From Sinomonas mesophila (GTDB lineage Bacteria > Actinomycetota > Actinomycetes > Actinomycetales > Micrococcaceae), in the NCBI RefSeq assembly GCF_001999765.1, contig NZ_KV908322.1:1-64000 (forward strand): DNA of 64,000 nt, in the 5' to 3' direction. Shown here piece by piece: positions 28,065-36,989 of this stretch. A program made the position numbers and the translations under genes. Under the pieces are notes generated by a model. That model was not told the origin of the DNA. It made no database searches and saw only the letters and a list, made by a program, of their open reading frames with translations. Numbering within the stretch: position 1 is the stretch's first letter; each line of letters starts with the position of its first letter.

Positions 28065-29180
28065 ATGGATTGGACGGCCGTGGTGCGGCAGCGCCTCGCG
28101 ACCCAGCGACTCACCGCCGAGCCCCTTGCCTCTGCCGGGGACACAGTGAGGCTCCTGCTCGGGGTCCAGGCCCAGGAGCGTGAGCATGCTCTGTCGTCCC
28201 TCGTGCTCCGCTCCCGCGTCCCCTCCATCGCTGCTGCTCGGACCGAGCTGGACGCGGGGTCCTTCGTCCGGACCCACATCCTGCGCCAGACATGGCATTT
28301 CGTCGCCGCGGAGGACCTGCGCTGGCTGCTCGACCTCACGTCGCCCCGGGTCGAGGCGAAGGAGATGGCCTACGTCCGCAAGTTCGTGCCGGAGCCGCGC
28401 CACCTCGATCGCGCCCTCGACCTCATGGGTTCGGCGCTGGCGGGCGGAAGGCTCTCGACCCGCAAGGAGCTGGGCGCGCTCATGGAAACGCACGGCCTGC
28501 CCGGGGCGGGGGAGGCCGTCGGCCACGTGCTCATGATCGCCGAGCTGCGCGGCCTCATCTGCGGCGGTCCGATCCGCGGCAGGGAGCACACGTACGGCCT
28601 GGTTGCCGATCTCATCGATGCGCGGCCAGACATGCCGGGTGACGGCTCGGACGGGTTGTCGGGTTCGCGCGAGGCCTCCCTCGCCACGCTGGGCATGCGG
28701 TTCTTCGCCGGCCATGGACCCGCCTCGGCCAAGGATCTTGCGCGGTGGGCGACGCTCACTGCCGTTGACGCGAAGGCCGCCGTCGCCGGTGCGCGCTCGC
28801 TCGGCGAGCTCGAGGAAGTCCAGGTCGATGGGATTCCTCACTGGTTCTCGCCCGCAATGGCGGCAGAACCCGTCGCGGCCCGGCTGGCTGACGCCTTCCT
28901 GTTCCCGGTCTACGACGAAGCGGTCCTCAGCTATCCGCTCGTGACCTTCCCGTCGCTTGGGGATGCGCCGAGGGTCGACGGTGTCGAGGCCTCGTGGGGG
29001 TGGGCAGTCCTGGATGCGACCCGCGTCGGCCTCTGGAAGCGAACTGTCCACTCGGATCGCGTCACCGTGGAGACCCGGCTGGCCCCCTCGCTCGGCCGCG
29101 GGGAACGACGCCGGGTCGCCGCCGCCGTCGACCGCCTCGCAGCGGCCAACGGACTCCCGGCCGAGCATGTCGAGGTGTGA
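28065..29180 (+). CDS. Winged-helix DNA-binding protein, AlkZ/YcaQ-like (HTH_42)
   Basis: 371 aa from ATG 28065. The in-frame extension back to 27906 would translate the repeat array and is rejected. HTH_42 features include LLGVQAQEREHALSSLVLRSR, FVRTHILRQTWHFVAAEDLRWLLDL (the R-T-x-H core), a central winged-helix tandem and a C-terminal barrel-like part (FPVYDEAVLSYPL). Relatives include Streptomyces AlkZ and E. coli YcaQ, DNA glycosylases that unhook crosslinks. The QxQ-type catalytic motif is not clearly recognisable, so glycosylase activity is unproven. Confidence 0.78.
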   Translation: MDWTAVVRQRLATQRLTAEPLASAGDTVRLLLGVQAQEREHALSSLVLRSRVPSIAAARTELDAGSFVRTHILRQTWHFVAAEDLRWLLDLTSPRVEAKEMAYVRKFVPEPRHLDRALDLMGSALAGGRLSTRKELGALMETHGLPGAGEAVGHVLMIAELRGLICGGPIRGREHTYGLVADLIDARPDMPGDGSDGLSGSREASLATLGMRFFAGHGPASAKDLARWATLTAVDAKAAVAGARSLGELEEVQVDGIPHWFSPAMAAEPVAARLADAFLFPVYDEAVLSYPLVTFPSLGDAPRVDGVEASWGWAVLDATRVGLWKRTVHSDRVTVETRLAPSLGRGERRRVAAAVDRLAAANGLPAEHVEV

Positions 29181-29242
29181 CGGCAGAAACCGACCCCCGT
29201 CCGCACTTCGAGACGACATGACCAGCATGTGGATGCCGCCGA

Positions 29243-29248
29243 TATCCT
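29243..29248 (+). promoter_or_regulatory. -10 element, probable leaderless promoter of leuB
   Basis: TATCCT ends 6 bases before ATG 29255. AGGAAC between them could also act as a weak SD on a longer transcript. Confidence 0.4.
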
Positions 29249-29254
29249 AGGAAC

Positions 29255-30307
29255 ATGACGCAGACGCAGCTCGACCTCGCAGTGATCCCCGGCGACGGCA
29301 TCGGCCCCGAAGTGACGGCCGAGGCGCTCAAGGTCCTCCACAAGGTCCTCGAGGGCACGGGCCTCGACGTCAAGGAGACCCACTACAGCCTCGGCGCGCA
29401 GCACTGGCTCGAGACGGGCGAGACGCTCTCCGACGAGACGCTCGCCGACATCCGCGGCCGCGACGCGATCCTCTTCGGCGCGGTCGGCGCGGCGCCAGGC
29501 GATACCCGGATCCCCTCTGGGCTCATCGAGCGCGAGCTGCTCCTCAAGCTGCGCTTCACCCTGGACCACTGCGTCAACCTCCGCCCCTCGAAGCTCTACG
29601 CGGGCGTCGGCAGCCCCCTCGCCAACCCGGGCGACATCGACTTCGTCGTCGTGCGCGAGGGCACCGAGGGCCCGTACACGGGCAACGGCGGCGCCCTGCG
29701 CGTCGGCACGCCCCACGAGATCGCGACCGAGGTCTCGGTCAACACGGCGCACGGCGTCGAGCGCGTCGTCCGCGACGCGTTCCGCCGCGCCGAGGGCCGC
29801 CGCAAGAAGGTCACGCTCGTCCACAAGCACAACGTCCTCATCTACGCGGGCCACCTCTGGAAGCGCACCGTCGAGGCCGTCGCGGCCGAGTTCCCCGGCG
29901 TCGAGCACGACTACCTGCACGTCGACGCCGCGACGATCTTCCTCGTCACCGACCCGTCGCGGTTCGACGTCATCGTGACCGACAACCTCTTCGGCGACAT
30001 CCTCACGGACCTCGCCGGCGCCGTCACGGGCGGCATCGGCCTCGCCGCGAGCGGCAACATCAACATCGATCGCACCGCCCCGTCCATGTTCGAGCCGGTC
30101 CACGGCTCTGCCCCGGACATCGCCGGGCAGCAGAAGGCGGACCCGACGGCGGCCATCCTCTCCGCCGCGCTCCTGCTCGAGCACGTGGGCCAGCCCGAGG
30201 CCGCGGCGCGGATCGAGGCGGCGGTCGCGGCCGACGTCGAATCCCGCACCCCCGGCCGGGCGCGCACGACGGCGCAGGTCGGCGACGCGATCGCGGCTCG
30301 ACTCTAG
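29255..30307 (+). CDS. leuB: 3-isopropylmalate dehydrogenase
   Basis: 350 aa, normal length. Oxidatively decarboxylates 3-isopropylmalate in leucine synthesis. Family marks: [42 protein letters not shown] (substrate arginines), [15 protein letters not shown], the metal Asp in [18 protein letters not shown], and [18 protein letters not shown] (cofactor). Followed after 120 bases by ilvE in the same direction. Confidence 0.96.
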   Translation: MTQTQLDLAVIPGDGIGPEVTAEALKVLHKVLEGTGLDVKETHYSLGAQHWLETGETLSDETLADIRGRDAILFGAVGAAPGDTRIPSGLIERELLLKLRFTLDHCVNLRPSKLYAGVGSPLANPGDIDFVVVREGTEGPYTGNGGALRVGTPHEIATEVSVNTAHGVERVVRDAFRRAEGRRKKVTLVHKHNVLIYAGHLWKRTVEAVAAEFPGVEHDYLHVDAATIFLVTDPSRFDVIVTDNLFGDILTDLAGAVTGGIGLAASGNINIDRTAPSMFEPVHGSAPDIAGQQKADPTAAILSAALLLEHVGQPEAAARIEAAVAADVESRTPGRARTTAQVGDAIAARL

Positions 30308-30382
30308 CTGTATCTGCCGCGGGCTCTCGCCCGTTCCCGGCGGGACCCCGGCGTAAGCTGTAGGCACTGACAGCCCCCGACG

Positions 30383-30404
30383 CGGGAAGCAGGGTGGCTT
30401 CCCG
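30383..30404 (+). other. Stem-loop in the ilvE upstream region
   Basis: Perfect 8-bp arms CGGGAAGC (30383-30390) and GCTTCCCG (30397-30404) around AGGGTG, 23 bases before the ilvE start. No U-run follows, so it is not an obvious terminator; it may be a 5' leader structure. Confidence 0.4.
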
Positions 30405-30427
30405 GCTCGGAACGATGTGGAGGAATC

Positions 30428-31540
30428 ATGACTCAGAACGCCCTCGGCGTGGAATTTGCGCAGCGCCTCTCGGAGACCCCGAGGAGCGCTGACGAGCGTG
30501 CTGCCGTCCTGGCGAACCCGGGCTTCGGCAACCACTTCACGGACCACACCGCCGTCGTCGACTACACAGTCGACGCCGAGGGCAAGGGCGGCTGGCACGA
30601 TGCGCGGATCGAGCCGTACGGCCCCATCGCCATGGACCCCGCGGCCGCGGTGCTGCACTACGGGCAGGAGATCTTCGAGGGCCTCAAGGCCTACCGCCAC
30701 GCGGACGGCTCGGTCTGGTCGTTCCGCCCCGAGGCGAACGCCGCGCGCTTCAACCGCTCGGCCCGCCGCCTGGCCCTCCCGGAGCTCCCGGCCGAGCTCT
30801 TCATCGAGTCCCTGCGCCAGCTCGTCTCGGTGGACAAGGCCTGGGTTCCGAACGGCGAGGGCGAGTCGCTGTACCTGCGCCCGTTCATGATCGCGACCGA
30901 GGCGTTCCTCGGCGTCCGCCCTGCCCGCGAGGTCTCGTACCGTGTCATTGCGTCCCCGGCGGGGAACTACTTCGGCGGCGAGCTCAAGCCGGTCTCCATC
31001 TGGCTGTCGGAGAAGTACGCGCGCGCCGGCCACGGCGGCACGGGCGAGGCGAAGTGCGGCGGCAACTATGCGGCGTCGCTCGCGGCCCAGCTCGAGGCGG
31101 AGGCCAACGGCTGCAAGCAGGTCCTCTTCCTCGACCCGACCAATGACAACGCCGTCGAGGAGCTCGGCGGCATGAACATCTTCTTCGTGTTCAAGGACGG
31201 CACGCTCGTCACCCCGGCGCTCAACGGCAACATCCTCCACGGCGTGACGCGGGACTCCATCCTCCAGCTCGCCGTCGACCGCGGCCTCTCGGTCCAGGAG
31301 CGGAAGATCACGATCGACGAGTGGCGCGAGGCCGCCCAGGCCGGGACGATCAGCGAGGTGTTCGCGTGCGGCACGGCCGCCGTCATCACGCCGATCGGCG
31401 AGCTCAAGACCGCCGACGGCTCGCTCGTGACCGCGCCGCTCGAGGGCGAGTCGGTCGCCATGAGCATCCGCGAGCAGCTCCTCGGCATCCAGACCGGAGC
31501 GGTCGACGACCTGCATGGCTGGCTGACCCGGCTCGCCTGA
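30428..31540 (+). CDS. ilvE: Branched-chain amino-acid aminotransferase
   Basis: 370 aa fold-IV PLP enzyme for the last step of Val, Leu and Ile synthesis. [39 protein letters not shown], the PLP-lysine region [13 protein letters not shown] (Lys), [21 protein letters not shown] and [15 protein letters not shown] are all typical of the long BCAT-II type. TGGAGGAATC gives a strong SD before ATG 30428. Confidence 0.95.
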   Translation: MTQNALGVEFAQRLSETPRSADERAAVLANPGFGNHFTDHTAVVDYTVDAEGKGGWHDARIEPYGPIAMDPAAAVLHYGQEIFEGLKAYRHADGSVWSFRPEANAARFNRSARRLALPELPAELFIESLRQLVSVDKAWVPNGEGESLYLRPFMIATEAFLGVRPAREVSYRVIASPAGNYFGGELKPVSIWLSEKYARAGHGGTGEAKCGGNYAASLAAQLEAEANGCKQVLFLDPTNDNAVEELGGMNIFFVFKDGTLVTPALNGNILHGVTRDSILQLAVDRGLSVQERKITIDEWREAAQAGTISEVFACGTAAVITPIGELKTADGSLVTAPLEGESVAMSIREQLLGIQTGAVDDLHGWLTRLA

Positions 31541-31571
31541 GCGACCTTCGCGCAGCGCACAGCAACGGCGC

Positions 31572-31612
31572 ACGACGGCGCGTCCCCGCCACCGGGGGCG
31601 CGCCGCCGTCGT
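31572..31612 (+). terminator. Terminator after ilvE
   Basis: Arms beginning ACGACGGCGCG (31572-31582) and ending CGCCGCCGTCGT (through 31612), with inner CCCC/GGGG pairing. Shares its arm with the serA, metG, FAH and glnK hairpins. Confidence 0.7.
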
Positions 31613-31627
31613 CCCCGAGGCGGTTCC

Positions 31628-31711
31628 CAGCGTTGCGGGGTCACCTCCCAGCGTTGCGGGGTCACCTTCCAGCGTTGCGGGGTCACCTTCCAGCGTTGCG
31701 GGGTCACCTTC
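31628..31711. repeat. 21-bp tandem repeat array B (4 units)
   Basis: Four units at 31628-31648, 31649-31669, 31670-31690 and 31691-31711 share the core CAGCGTTGCGGGGTCACC, identical except near the unit end. Diverged copies follow to about 31808, with the GGTGACCCC element in the opposite orientation at about 31757-31767 and 31799-31808. The array fills most of the 286-base gap between ilvE and the FAH gene. Confidence 0.9.
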
Positions 31712-31813
31712 CTGTATTGCGTGTCCAATGTCGGGACATTGACCTCTGAACGTTGAAAGGTGACCCCGGATCCTTGCGAGCTGACCCCGGGTCGCAGGGA
31801 GGTGACCCAGCGA

Positions 31814-31819
31814 TAGGGT
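31814..31819 (+). promoter_or_regulatory. -10 element, probable leaderless promoter of the FAH gene
   Basis: TAGGGT ends 7 bases before ATG 31827, immediately after the diverged inverted copies of repeat array B. Confidence 0.35.
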
Positions 31820-31826
31820 AGGGGCC

Positions 31827-32603
31827 ATGCGCATTGCCCGTTGTGTACTGGATTCCGAACCCTTCTACGGCGTCGTCCAGGGGGAGCCAGGCCAGGAGCG
31901 GGTCGCCGTCATCAAGGGCGACCCGTTCTTCGCCGGCATCGAGCCCACCGGCGTCACCCACCCGCTCGAGGACGTCCGGCTCCTCGCCCCGATCATCCCG
32001 CGCAGCAAGGTCGTCGGGATCGGCCGCAACTACGCGGAGCACGCGAAGGAGTTCGGCAACGAGGTCCCGACGGAGCCGGCCATGTTCCTCATGGCCAACA
32101 CGGCCGTCGCGGGGCCCGGCGATCCGGTCGTCCTGCCCGAGTGGAGCGAGGAGGTCTCCTACGAGGGCGAGCTGTGCGTCGTGATCGGCCGCATCTGCAA
32201 GGACGTCCCGGCGGAGAAGGCGGACGACGTGATCTTCGGCTACACGGTCGGCAACGACTTCACGGCCCGGGACAAGCAGCGCGCCGACGTCCAGTGGGCC
32301 CGGGCGAAGTCCTTCGACACCTCGGCGCCGCTCGGCCCGTGGATCGAGACCGAGCTCGACACCGAGGACCTGCGCCTCGTCACCCGGCTCAACGGCGAGG
32401 TCAAGCAGGATGGCACGACGGCGGACATGGTCTTCGGCGTCCGTGAGCTCGTCGCCGCCGTCTCGAGCGCCTTCACGCTCCTGCCGGGCGACGTCATCAT
32501 GACCGGGACCCCGGCCGGCGTGGGCCTCGTCTCTGAGGGCGACAGGGTCGAGGTCGAGATCGAGGGCATCGGCACGCTCTCGAACCCGGTCGTCCGGCGA
32601 TAG
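31827..32603 (+). CDS. Fumarylacetoacetate-hydrolase-family protein
   Basis: 258 aa, complete. A short N-terminal domain is followed by the FAH core: KVVGIGRNYAEHAKEFG, PAMFLMANTAVAGPG, EEVSYEGELCVVIGRICKDV (metal Glu residues), GYTVGNDFTARDKQ (metal Asp), SAPLGPWI and LPGDVIMTGTPAGVG. Family members hydrolyse or decarboxylate 2-oxo-dicarboxylic acids from aromatic breakdown; the exact substrate is unknown. No catabolic neighbours. Confidence 0.88.
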   Translation: MRIARCVLDSEPFYGVVQGEPGQERVAVIKGDPFFAGIEPTGVTHPLEDVRLLAPIIPRSKVVGIGRNYAEHAKEFGNEVPTEPAMFLMANTAVAGPGDPVVLPEWSEEVSYEGELCVVIGRICKDVPAEKADDVIFGYTVGNDFTARDKQRADVQWARAKSFDTSAPLGPWIETELDTEDLRLVTRLNGEVKQDGTTADMVFGVRELVAAVSSAFTLLPGDVIMTGTPAGVGLVSEGDRVEVEIEGIGTLSNPVVRR

Positions 32604-32643
32604 GACCGGGCTCCCAGGGCTGCCAGGGGTCCACAGGCCTCAC

Positions 32644-32694
32644 GCACGACGGCGGGTGGGCGGCGGGGCGCGGGCCACCCGCCCGCCGTCGTGC
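32644..32694 (+). terminator. Terminator after the FAH gene
   Basis: Perfect 13-bp arms GCACGACGGCGGG (32644-32656) and CCCGCCGTCGTGC (32682-32694), extended inward by GTGGG/CCACC-type pairing. Confidence 0.7.
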
Positions 32695-32711
32695 GCGCCT
32701 GGGCTCGGCCC

Positions 32712-32717
32712 TAGAAT
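32712..32717 (+). promoter_or_regulatory. -10 element of the gltX promoter
   Basis: TAGAAT ends 9 bases before ATG 32727, implying a 5' leader of only a few bases. Confidence 0.4.
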
Positions 32718-32726
32718 GGTGCCACT

Positions 32727-34250
32727 ATGACTTCCTCCGCCGAGCTCGCCGCTGCCTACTCCTCGCCCATCCCGTCGGTTACCCCGGACACGCCCGTGCG
32801 CGTGCGCTTCTGCCCGTCCCCGACAGGCACCCCGCACGTCGGCATGATCCGCACGGCCCTCTTCAACTGGGCCTATGCGCGCCACACTGGCGGGACGTTC
32901 GTGTTCCGCATCGAGGACACGGACGCCCAGCGCGACACGGAGGAGAGCTACGAGCAGATCGTCGAGGCGCTGCGCTGGCTCGGCCTGACCTGGGACGAGG
33001 GGATCGACGTCGGCGGGCCCCACGTGCCCTACCGCCAGTCCCGCCGCCTCGAGCTCTACACCGCGGTCGCGGCCAAGCTCAAGGACGCCGGCTTCCTCTA
33101 CGAGTCCTACTCGACGCCGGAGGAGATCGAGGCCCGGCACCGGGCCGCGGGCCGTGACCCCAAGCTCGGCTACGACAACTCGGACCGCGACCTCACTGCC
33201 GAGCAGGTCGCGGCGTTCCGCGCCGAGGGCCGCGAGCCCGTGCTGCGCTTCCGCATGCCCGAGGAGGACGTCGTCTTCGACGACCTCATCCGCGGCGAGA
33301 TCCGGTTCAGGGCCGGCACGGTGCCGGACTTCGTCGTCGTGCGCGCGGACGGCTCGCCGCTCTACACGCTCGTGAACCCCGTCGACGACGCGCTCATGGG
33401 CATCACGCACGTGCTGCGCGGCGAGGACCTCCTCTCCTCGACCCCGCGCCAGGTCGCGCTCTACCATGCGCTGCACGCCGTCGGCGTCGCGAGCTACATG
33501 CCGCTCTTCGGCCACCTCCCGTACGTCATGGGGGAGGGCAACAAGAAGCTCTCGAAGCGGGACCCGCAGTCCAACCTGTTCCACCACCGCGACCGCGGCT
33601 TCATCCCCGAGGGCCTCCTGAACTACCTCGCCCTGCTCGGCTGGTCGCTCTCGGCGGACGAGGACATCTTCACGGTCGACCAGCTCACCGCGAACTTCGA
33701 CATCGCCTCGGTCCTGCCGAACCCGGCCCGCTTCGACCAGAAGAAGGCCGAGGCCATCAACGGCACGCACGTGCGCATGCTCGTGCCCCGGGACTTCCGT
33801 GACCGCCTTGTGCCCTACCTCCGCGCCGCCGGCGTCGTCGGCGAGTCCCTCTCGCCGCGCGAGGAGGAGGTCCTCACGGAGGCGGCGCCGCTCATCCAGG
33901 AGCGCATCACGCTCCTGGGCGAGGCCCCCGAGATGCTCGGCTTCCTCTTCGCGGCCGACGACGCGATCGTGATCGCGGACGACGCGCGCAAGGGTCTGCC
34001 CGAGAACCTCGTCGAGGTGCTCGACGCCGCCCTCGCCGCCCTCGAGCCCGTCACGGACTGGACCGCGGAGGCGATCCAGGCCGCGCTCAAGGCCGCGCTC
34101 GTCGACGGCCTCGGCATCAAGCCCCGCCTCGCCTTCGGCCCCGTGCGCGTGGGCGTCTCCGGCCGCCGCGTCTCCCCGCCGCTCTTCGAGTCCATGGTGA
34201 TCCTCGGCAAGGAGTCCTCGCTCGCGCGCCTCAAGGCCTTCCGTGGCTGA
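32727..34250 (+). CDS. gltX: Glutamyl-tRNA synthetase (probably non-discriminating)
   Basis: 507 aa class Ib synthetase. [38 protein letters not shown] holds the HIGH-equivalent and following helix, and NKKLSKRDP the KMSKS-equivalent. The C-terminal helical anticodon-binding domain is complete. In actinobacteria this enzyme normally charges both tRNA-Glu and tRNA-Gln, with GatCAB amidating the latter. Notably a tRNA-Gln/Glu/Glu operon lies 0.9 kb downstream. Confidence 0.96.
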   Translation: MTSSAELAAAYSSPIPSVTPDTPVRVRFCPSPTGTPHVGMIRTALFNWAYARHTGGTFVFRIEDTDAQRDTEESYEQIVEALRWLGLTWDEGIDVGGPHVPYRQSRRLELYTAVAAKLKDAGFLYESYSTPEEIEARHRAAGRDPKLGYDNSDRDLTAEQVAAFRAEGREPVLRFRMPEEDVVFDDLIRGEIRFRAGTVPDFVVVRADGSPLYTLVNPVDDALMGITHVLRGEDLLSSTPRQVALYHALHAVGVASYMPLFGHLPYVMGEGNKKLSKRDPQSNLFHHRDRGFIPEGLLNYLALLGWSLSADEDIFTVDQLTANFDIASVLPNPARFDQKKAEAINGTHVRMLVPRDFRDRLVPYLRAAGVVGESLSPREEEVLTEAAPLIQERITLLGEAPEMLGFLFAADDAIVIADDARKGLPENLVEVLDAALAALEPVTDWTAEAIQAALKAALVDGLGIKPRLAFGPVRVGVSGRRVSPPLFESMVILGKESSLARLKAFRG

Positions 34251-35010
34251 GGCCTTACCTCGCGCTGTTGATGCCGTGCGCGCTGTAGACGCTCCCCGCG
34301 TGCGTGGCGTGCTCCTCGACATCGACGAGACCCTCGTGGATCTCGAGGGCGCGATGGACCGCGCCCTGCGGGAGGTCTCCGGGCCGCTCCTGCCGCACCT
34401 CGGCCAGGAGGAGTGGGTCACGTTCTGCCGCATCTTCACGCGCGGCTCGGACGACATCTACGCGCGCTACATCGAGGGCGAGATCACCTTTGCGCAGCAG
34501 CGCGTCCTCCGCGCCGAGCGCTGCCTCGCCCACTTCGGGGCGGCGTTCGGCTCGGGACAGGACGCGCTCGCGTGGCTCAGCGCCTACGAGACGGCGCAGC
34601 CGGCCTACGTCCAGGCGTTCGACGACGTGGCGCCGCTCCTCGACGCGCTCGACGCCGCGGGCATCCCTTATGGCGCCGTGAGCAACAACGTGCACGACTA
34701 CCAGCGGGCCAAGCTCGACCACGCGGGGCTGGAGCGCATCGCGGTACTCGTGGGGATCGATGCCGTCGGGGTGGCCAAACCGGACCCGGCGATCTTCCGC
34801 GAGGGCCTGCGCCGGCTCGGCACGAGCGCCGAGGAGACGGTCTACGTGGGGGACAACCCCGACCACGACGTCATCGGCGCGGCCGGCGCTGGAATCCGCG
34901 GCATCTGGCTCAACCGGAGGGCAGCCGTCCTGCCTGCGGAGACGGCTCCGTCCGTCCCGGAGCAGGTCGGCAGCCTCGTCGAGCTGCCCGGCCTCCTGGG
35001 CCTCTCCTGA
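34243..35010 (+). CDS. HAD-superfamily (IA) hydrolase
   Basis: 255 aa; GTG 34243 overlaps gltX by 8 bases. Motif I is [13 protein letters not shown] (nucleophile and acid Asp). Motif II lies around [12 protein letters not shown], motif III Lys in [10 protein letters not shown], and motif [22 protein letters not shown] helical cap sits between motifs I and II, as in phosphoglycolate phosphatase/haloacid dehalogenase relatives. Small phosphorylated metabolite as substrate is likely, identity unknown. Co-translated with gltX. Confidence 0.88.
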   Translation: MAEALPRAVDAVRAVDAPRVRGVLLDIDETLVDLEGAMDRALREVSGPLLPHLGQEEWVTFCRIFTRGSDDIYARYIEGEITFAQQRVLRAERCLAHFGAAFGSGQDALAWLSAYETAQPAYVQAFDDVAPLLDALDAAGIPYGAVSNNVHDYQRAKLDHAGLERIAVLVGIDAVGVAKPDPAIFREGLRRLGTSAEETVYVGDNPDHDVIGAAGAGIRGIWLNRRAAVLPAETAPSVPEQVGSLVELPGLLGLS

Positions 35011-35090
35011 GGCCCGGATGGCCTCTCGCGGCCCCGTCCCGCCCGGCCCGACGGGGGTGTCCGCGGCCTGGCCGGGGGAGACCTGCCGAT

Positions 35091-35119
35091 TTGGCGGGCA
35101 GGCGGGCATCGGGTAGAGT
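35091..35119 (+). promoter_or_regulatory. Promoter of the tRNA-Gln/Glu/Glu operon
   Basis: TTGGCG (35091-35096) and TAGAGT (35114-35119) with a 17-base spacer, 65 bases before the first tRNA. Confidence 0.6.
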
Positions 35120-35183
35120 AACTACTCGTGCTGAGGGGCACGGCGGGGATCCGAAGGGAAGCGCGCCGGAGTCCTGAAGGCCT

Positions 35184-35255
35184 TGGGATATGGTGTAATT
35201 GGCAACACTACGGTTTCTGGTACCGTCATTCTAGGTTCGAGTCCTGGTATCCCAG
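35184..35255 (+). tRNA. tRNA-Gln (anticodon CTG)
   Basis: 72 nt. Acceptor arms TGGGATA/TATCCCA with discriminator G, D-arm TGGTGTAATTGGCAACA, anticodon loop TTCTGGT giving CTG, T-arm CTAGGTTCGAGTCCTGG. The weak U-A/U-G end pair is typical of tRNA-Gln. Confidence 0.95.
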
Positions 35256-35326
35256 CTCCTGAAGCGTCACTCCTGTGGGGCTGAAGGCACGCCCGGATCG
35301 CGTCCGGGCGAACGGTAAAGTACCAC

Positions 35327-35399
35327 GGCCCCATCGTATAGCGGCCTAGTACGCCGCCCTCTCACGGCGGTAACGCGGGTTCGAATCCCGCTGGGGTCA
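35327..35399 (+). tRNA. tRNA-Glu (anticodon CTC), copy 1
   Basis: 73 nt. Acceptor arms GGCCCCA/TGGGGTC with discriminator A, anticodon stem CCGCC/GGCGG with loop CTCTCAC, T-arm GCGGGTTCGAATCCCGC. Identical to the copy at 35470. Confidence 0.96.
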
Positions 35400-35469
35400 C
35401 GGTTGGATGCCCGGCTCGTCCGGAAAGCGTCCGCCACTGGAAGTCCTGCCCTCGGGCAGGGCAGTGCGA

Positions 35470-35542
35470 GGCCCCATCGTATAGCGGCCTAGTACGCCGC
35501 CCTCTCACGGCGGTAACGCGGGTTCGAATCCCGCTGGGGTCA
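35470..35542 (+). tRNA. tRNA-Glu (anticodon CTC), copy 2
   Basis: Base-for-base duplicate of the tRNA-Glu at 35327-35399, 70 bases further on and in the same transcript. Confidence 0.96.
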
Positions 35543-35549
35543 CCTCGGG

Positions 35550-35577
35550 AAGGGCCCGGTCTTCGGACCGGGCCCTT
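35550..35577 (+). terminator. Terminator of the tRNA operon
   Basis: Perfect 12-bp arms AAGGGCCCGGTC (35550-35561) and GACCGGGCCCTT (35566-35577) with a stable TTCG tetraloop, 8 bases after the last tRNA. Confidence 0.85.
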
Positions 35578-35588
35578 CTGCTGTCTCC

Positions 35589-36113
35589 TCAGGCGAAGGC
35601 GGCCCTGACCTTGAGCATCGTGCGGAGGTTGCGGGTCGTCGTCGTGGCCTTGAACTTCGGCTTGGCCGTGGCCTTGGACAGCGGCGACACGAGCGTCGAC
35701 CCGCGCGGGGCGAGCCACGCCGTCGCGCCCGGCGCGAGGCGCTCCTGGCCATCCGCGCCGTCGGTCGCCGCGGCGAGCTCGTCGAGGGCCGCCGGGTCGG
35801 AGCTGAGCGTGATGTAGGTGTGCGTCGAGGCGTCGTCGGCCGGGTACGGGCAGGCCTCGACGATCGCCTCCACCTCGGCGCGCGTGAGCACGACGACCCA
35901 CGCGTCGTAGCCGAAGGCCGCCCGCAGCGCCGCCTCGACGGCCGCCTTGAGGGGACGGGCGCCGAGGTCCGTGGACAGGACGATGTTGCCACTGGCCAGG
36001 AGCGTCGCGACATCCGTGACGTCGAGGGCCCCGATGACGTCGCGCACCTCGGCCATCTTGAGGGTGATGCCGCCGACGTTCACGCCGCGGAGGAAGATCG
36101 CGTACTGGGCCAC
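35589..36113 (-). CDS. DUF1697 family protein
   Basis: 174 aa from GTG 36113, selected because AAGGAGG precedes it; the open frame continues upstream without a signal. DUF1697 marks: YAIFLRGVNVGGITLKMAEVRDVI near the start, ATLLASGNIVLST, and a C-terminal basic segment (KATAKPKFKATTTTRNLRTMLKVRAAFA). Soluble, function unknown. Ends 11 bases from the tRNA terminator, tail to tail. Confidence 0.85.
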   Translation of the reverse strand: MAQYAIFLRGVNVGGITLKMAEVRDVIGALDVTDVATLLASGNIVLSTDLGARPLKAAVEAALRAAFGYDAWVVVLTRAEVEAIVEACPYPADDASTHTYITLSSDPAALDELAAATDGADGQERLAPGATAWLAPRGSTLVSPLSKATAKPKFKATTTTRNLRTMLKVRAAFA

Positions 36114-36144
36114 GGGCCTCCTTGTTCCGGGGCCGGCCCAGCCG

Positions 36145-36864
36145 TCAGTCGTTGCCCTTGCGCAGGGCCTCGGTGAGCAGCCGTCCGGCGTTGCAGACCA
36201 CTTCAGCATGCTGACGGCCCGGCTGGCGGGTCAAGCGCTCGATGGGGCCCGAGATCGAGACGGCGGCGATGACGCGCCCGGACGGGCCGCGGACGGGGGC
36301 GGACACGGAAGCGACACCGGGCTCGCGCTCCCCGAGGCTCTGGGCCCAGCCGCGGCGGCGGACGCCGGCCAGGACCGTGGGCGTGAAGCGGGCCTGGTTG
36401 AGTCCCTCGAGCAGCCGGTCGTGGTCCTCCCACGCGACGAGGATCTGCGCGGCCGAGCCTGCCTTCATGCTCAGCTGGGTGCCCACGGGAATCGTGTCGC
36501 GCAGGCCGACGGGCCGCTCGGCGGAGGCGACGCACACGCGCCAGTCGCCCTGGCGCCGGAAGATCTGGGCGCTCTCGCCGGTCGCGTCGCGCAGCTGGAC
36601 GAGGATCGGGCCGGCGGCGGCGATGAGGCGGTCCTCGCCTGCGGCAGAGGCGAGTTCGACGAGCCGCGAGCCGAGCACGAAGCGGCCCTGGATGTCGCGG
36701 CTCACGAGGCGGTGGTGCACGAGGGCGAGCGCGAGGCGATGGACGGTCGGCCTGGCGAGCCCCGTCGCGGAGACCAGCTGGGCAAGCGTCGTCGGCCCGG
36801 CCTCGAGGGCATCGAGCACGAGTGCGGCCTTGTCGATCACGCCGACGCCACTAGAATTGTCCAT
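36145..36864 (-). CDS. ltbR: IclR-family regulator, LtbR/NdgR type
   Basis: 239 aa from ATG 36864. An N-terminal winged helix (LVLDALEAGPTTLAQLVSATGLARPTVHRLALALVHHRLVSRD) is followed by an IclR ligand-binding domain (DRLIAAAGPILVQLRDATGESAQIFRRQ...VGTQLSMKAGSAAQILVA...VSAPVRGPSGRVIAAVSISGP). Divergent from leuCD, the conserved position of LtbR in corynebacteria and NdgR in Streptomyces, which control leucine and related pathways. A -10 CAATAT ending 6 bases before the ATG suggests a leaderless mRNA, and inverted repeats over the promoter suggest autoregulation. Confidence 0.88.
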   Translation of the reverse strand: MDNSSGVGVIDKAALVLDALEAGPTTLAQLVSATGLARPTVHRLALALVHHRLVSRDIQGRFVLGSRLVELASAAGEDRLIAAAGPILVQLRDATGESAQIFRRQGDWRVCVASAERPVGLRDTIPVGTQLSMKAGSAAQILVAWEDHDRLLEGLNQARFTPTVLAGVRRRGWAQSLGEREPGVASVSAPVRGPSGRVIAAVSISGPIERLTRQPGRQHAEVVCNAGRLLTEALRKGND

Positions 36865-36899
36865 AGGTTGATATTGCCGTCTCAATATCTGAGATGCAA
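36865..36899 (-). promoter_or_regulatory. ltbR promoter with inverted-repeat operator, between ltbR and leuC
   Basis: Minus strand: TTGCAT (36894-36899), a 17-base spacer, and CAATAT (36871-36876), ending 6 bases before ATG 36864. Inverted repeat GATATTG-N6-CAATATC spans 36870-36889 and a second, TCTCA-N5-TGAGA, spans 36880-36894. Binding here could repress ltbR and control leuC. Confidence 0.6.
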
Positions 36900-36989
36900 G
36901 TTCGCCGGCTGGCCAGCGCGAGAGCACCACTGGTCCACTGGAATCCAAGGCAGCCGGACCGGCCGCCGCCAATGCGAAGGGAGCTGGGC

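Noticed and set aside
31628-31711. CRISPR array or coding repeat in the ilvE-FAH gap
   Set aside because: No spacers; the 21-bp units are directly joined. A frame through them exists but has no start signal and would run into the FAH promoter.
28931-31834. Minus-strand open frame of about 970 codons opposite the AlkZ-like gene, leuB and ilvE
   Set aside because: Antisense shadow caused by high GC at third codon positions; no domain and it crosses the repeat array.
36894-36989. Earlier leuC start
   Set aside because: It would place coding sequence inside the ltbR promoter/operator; GTG 36990 has an SD and matches the family N-terminus.
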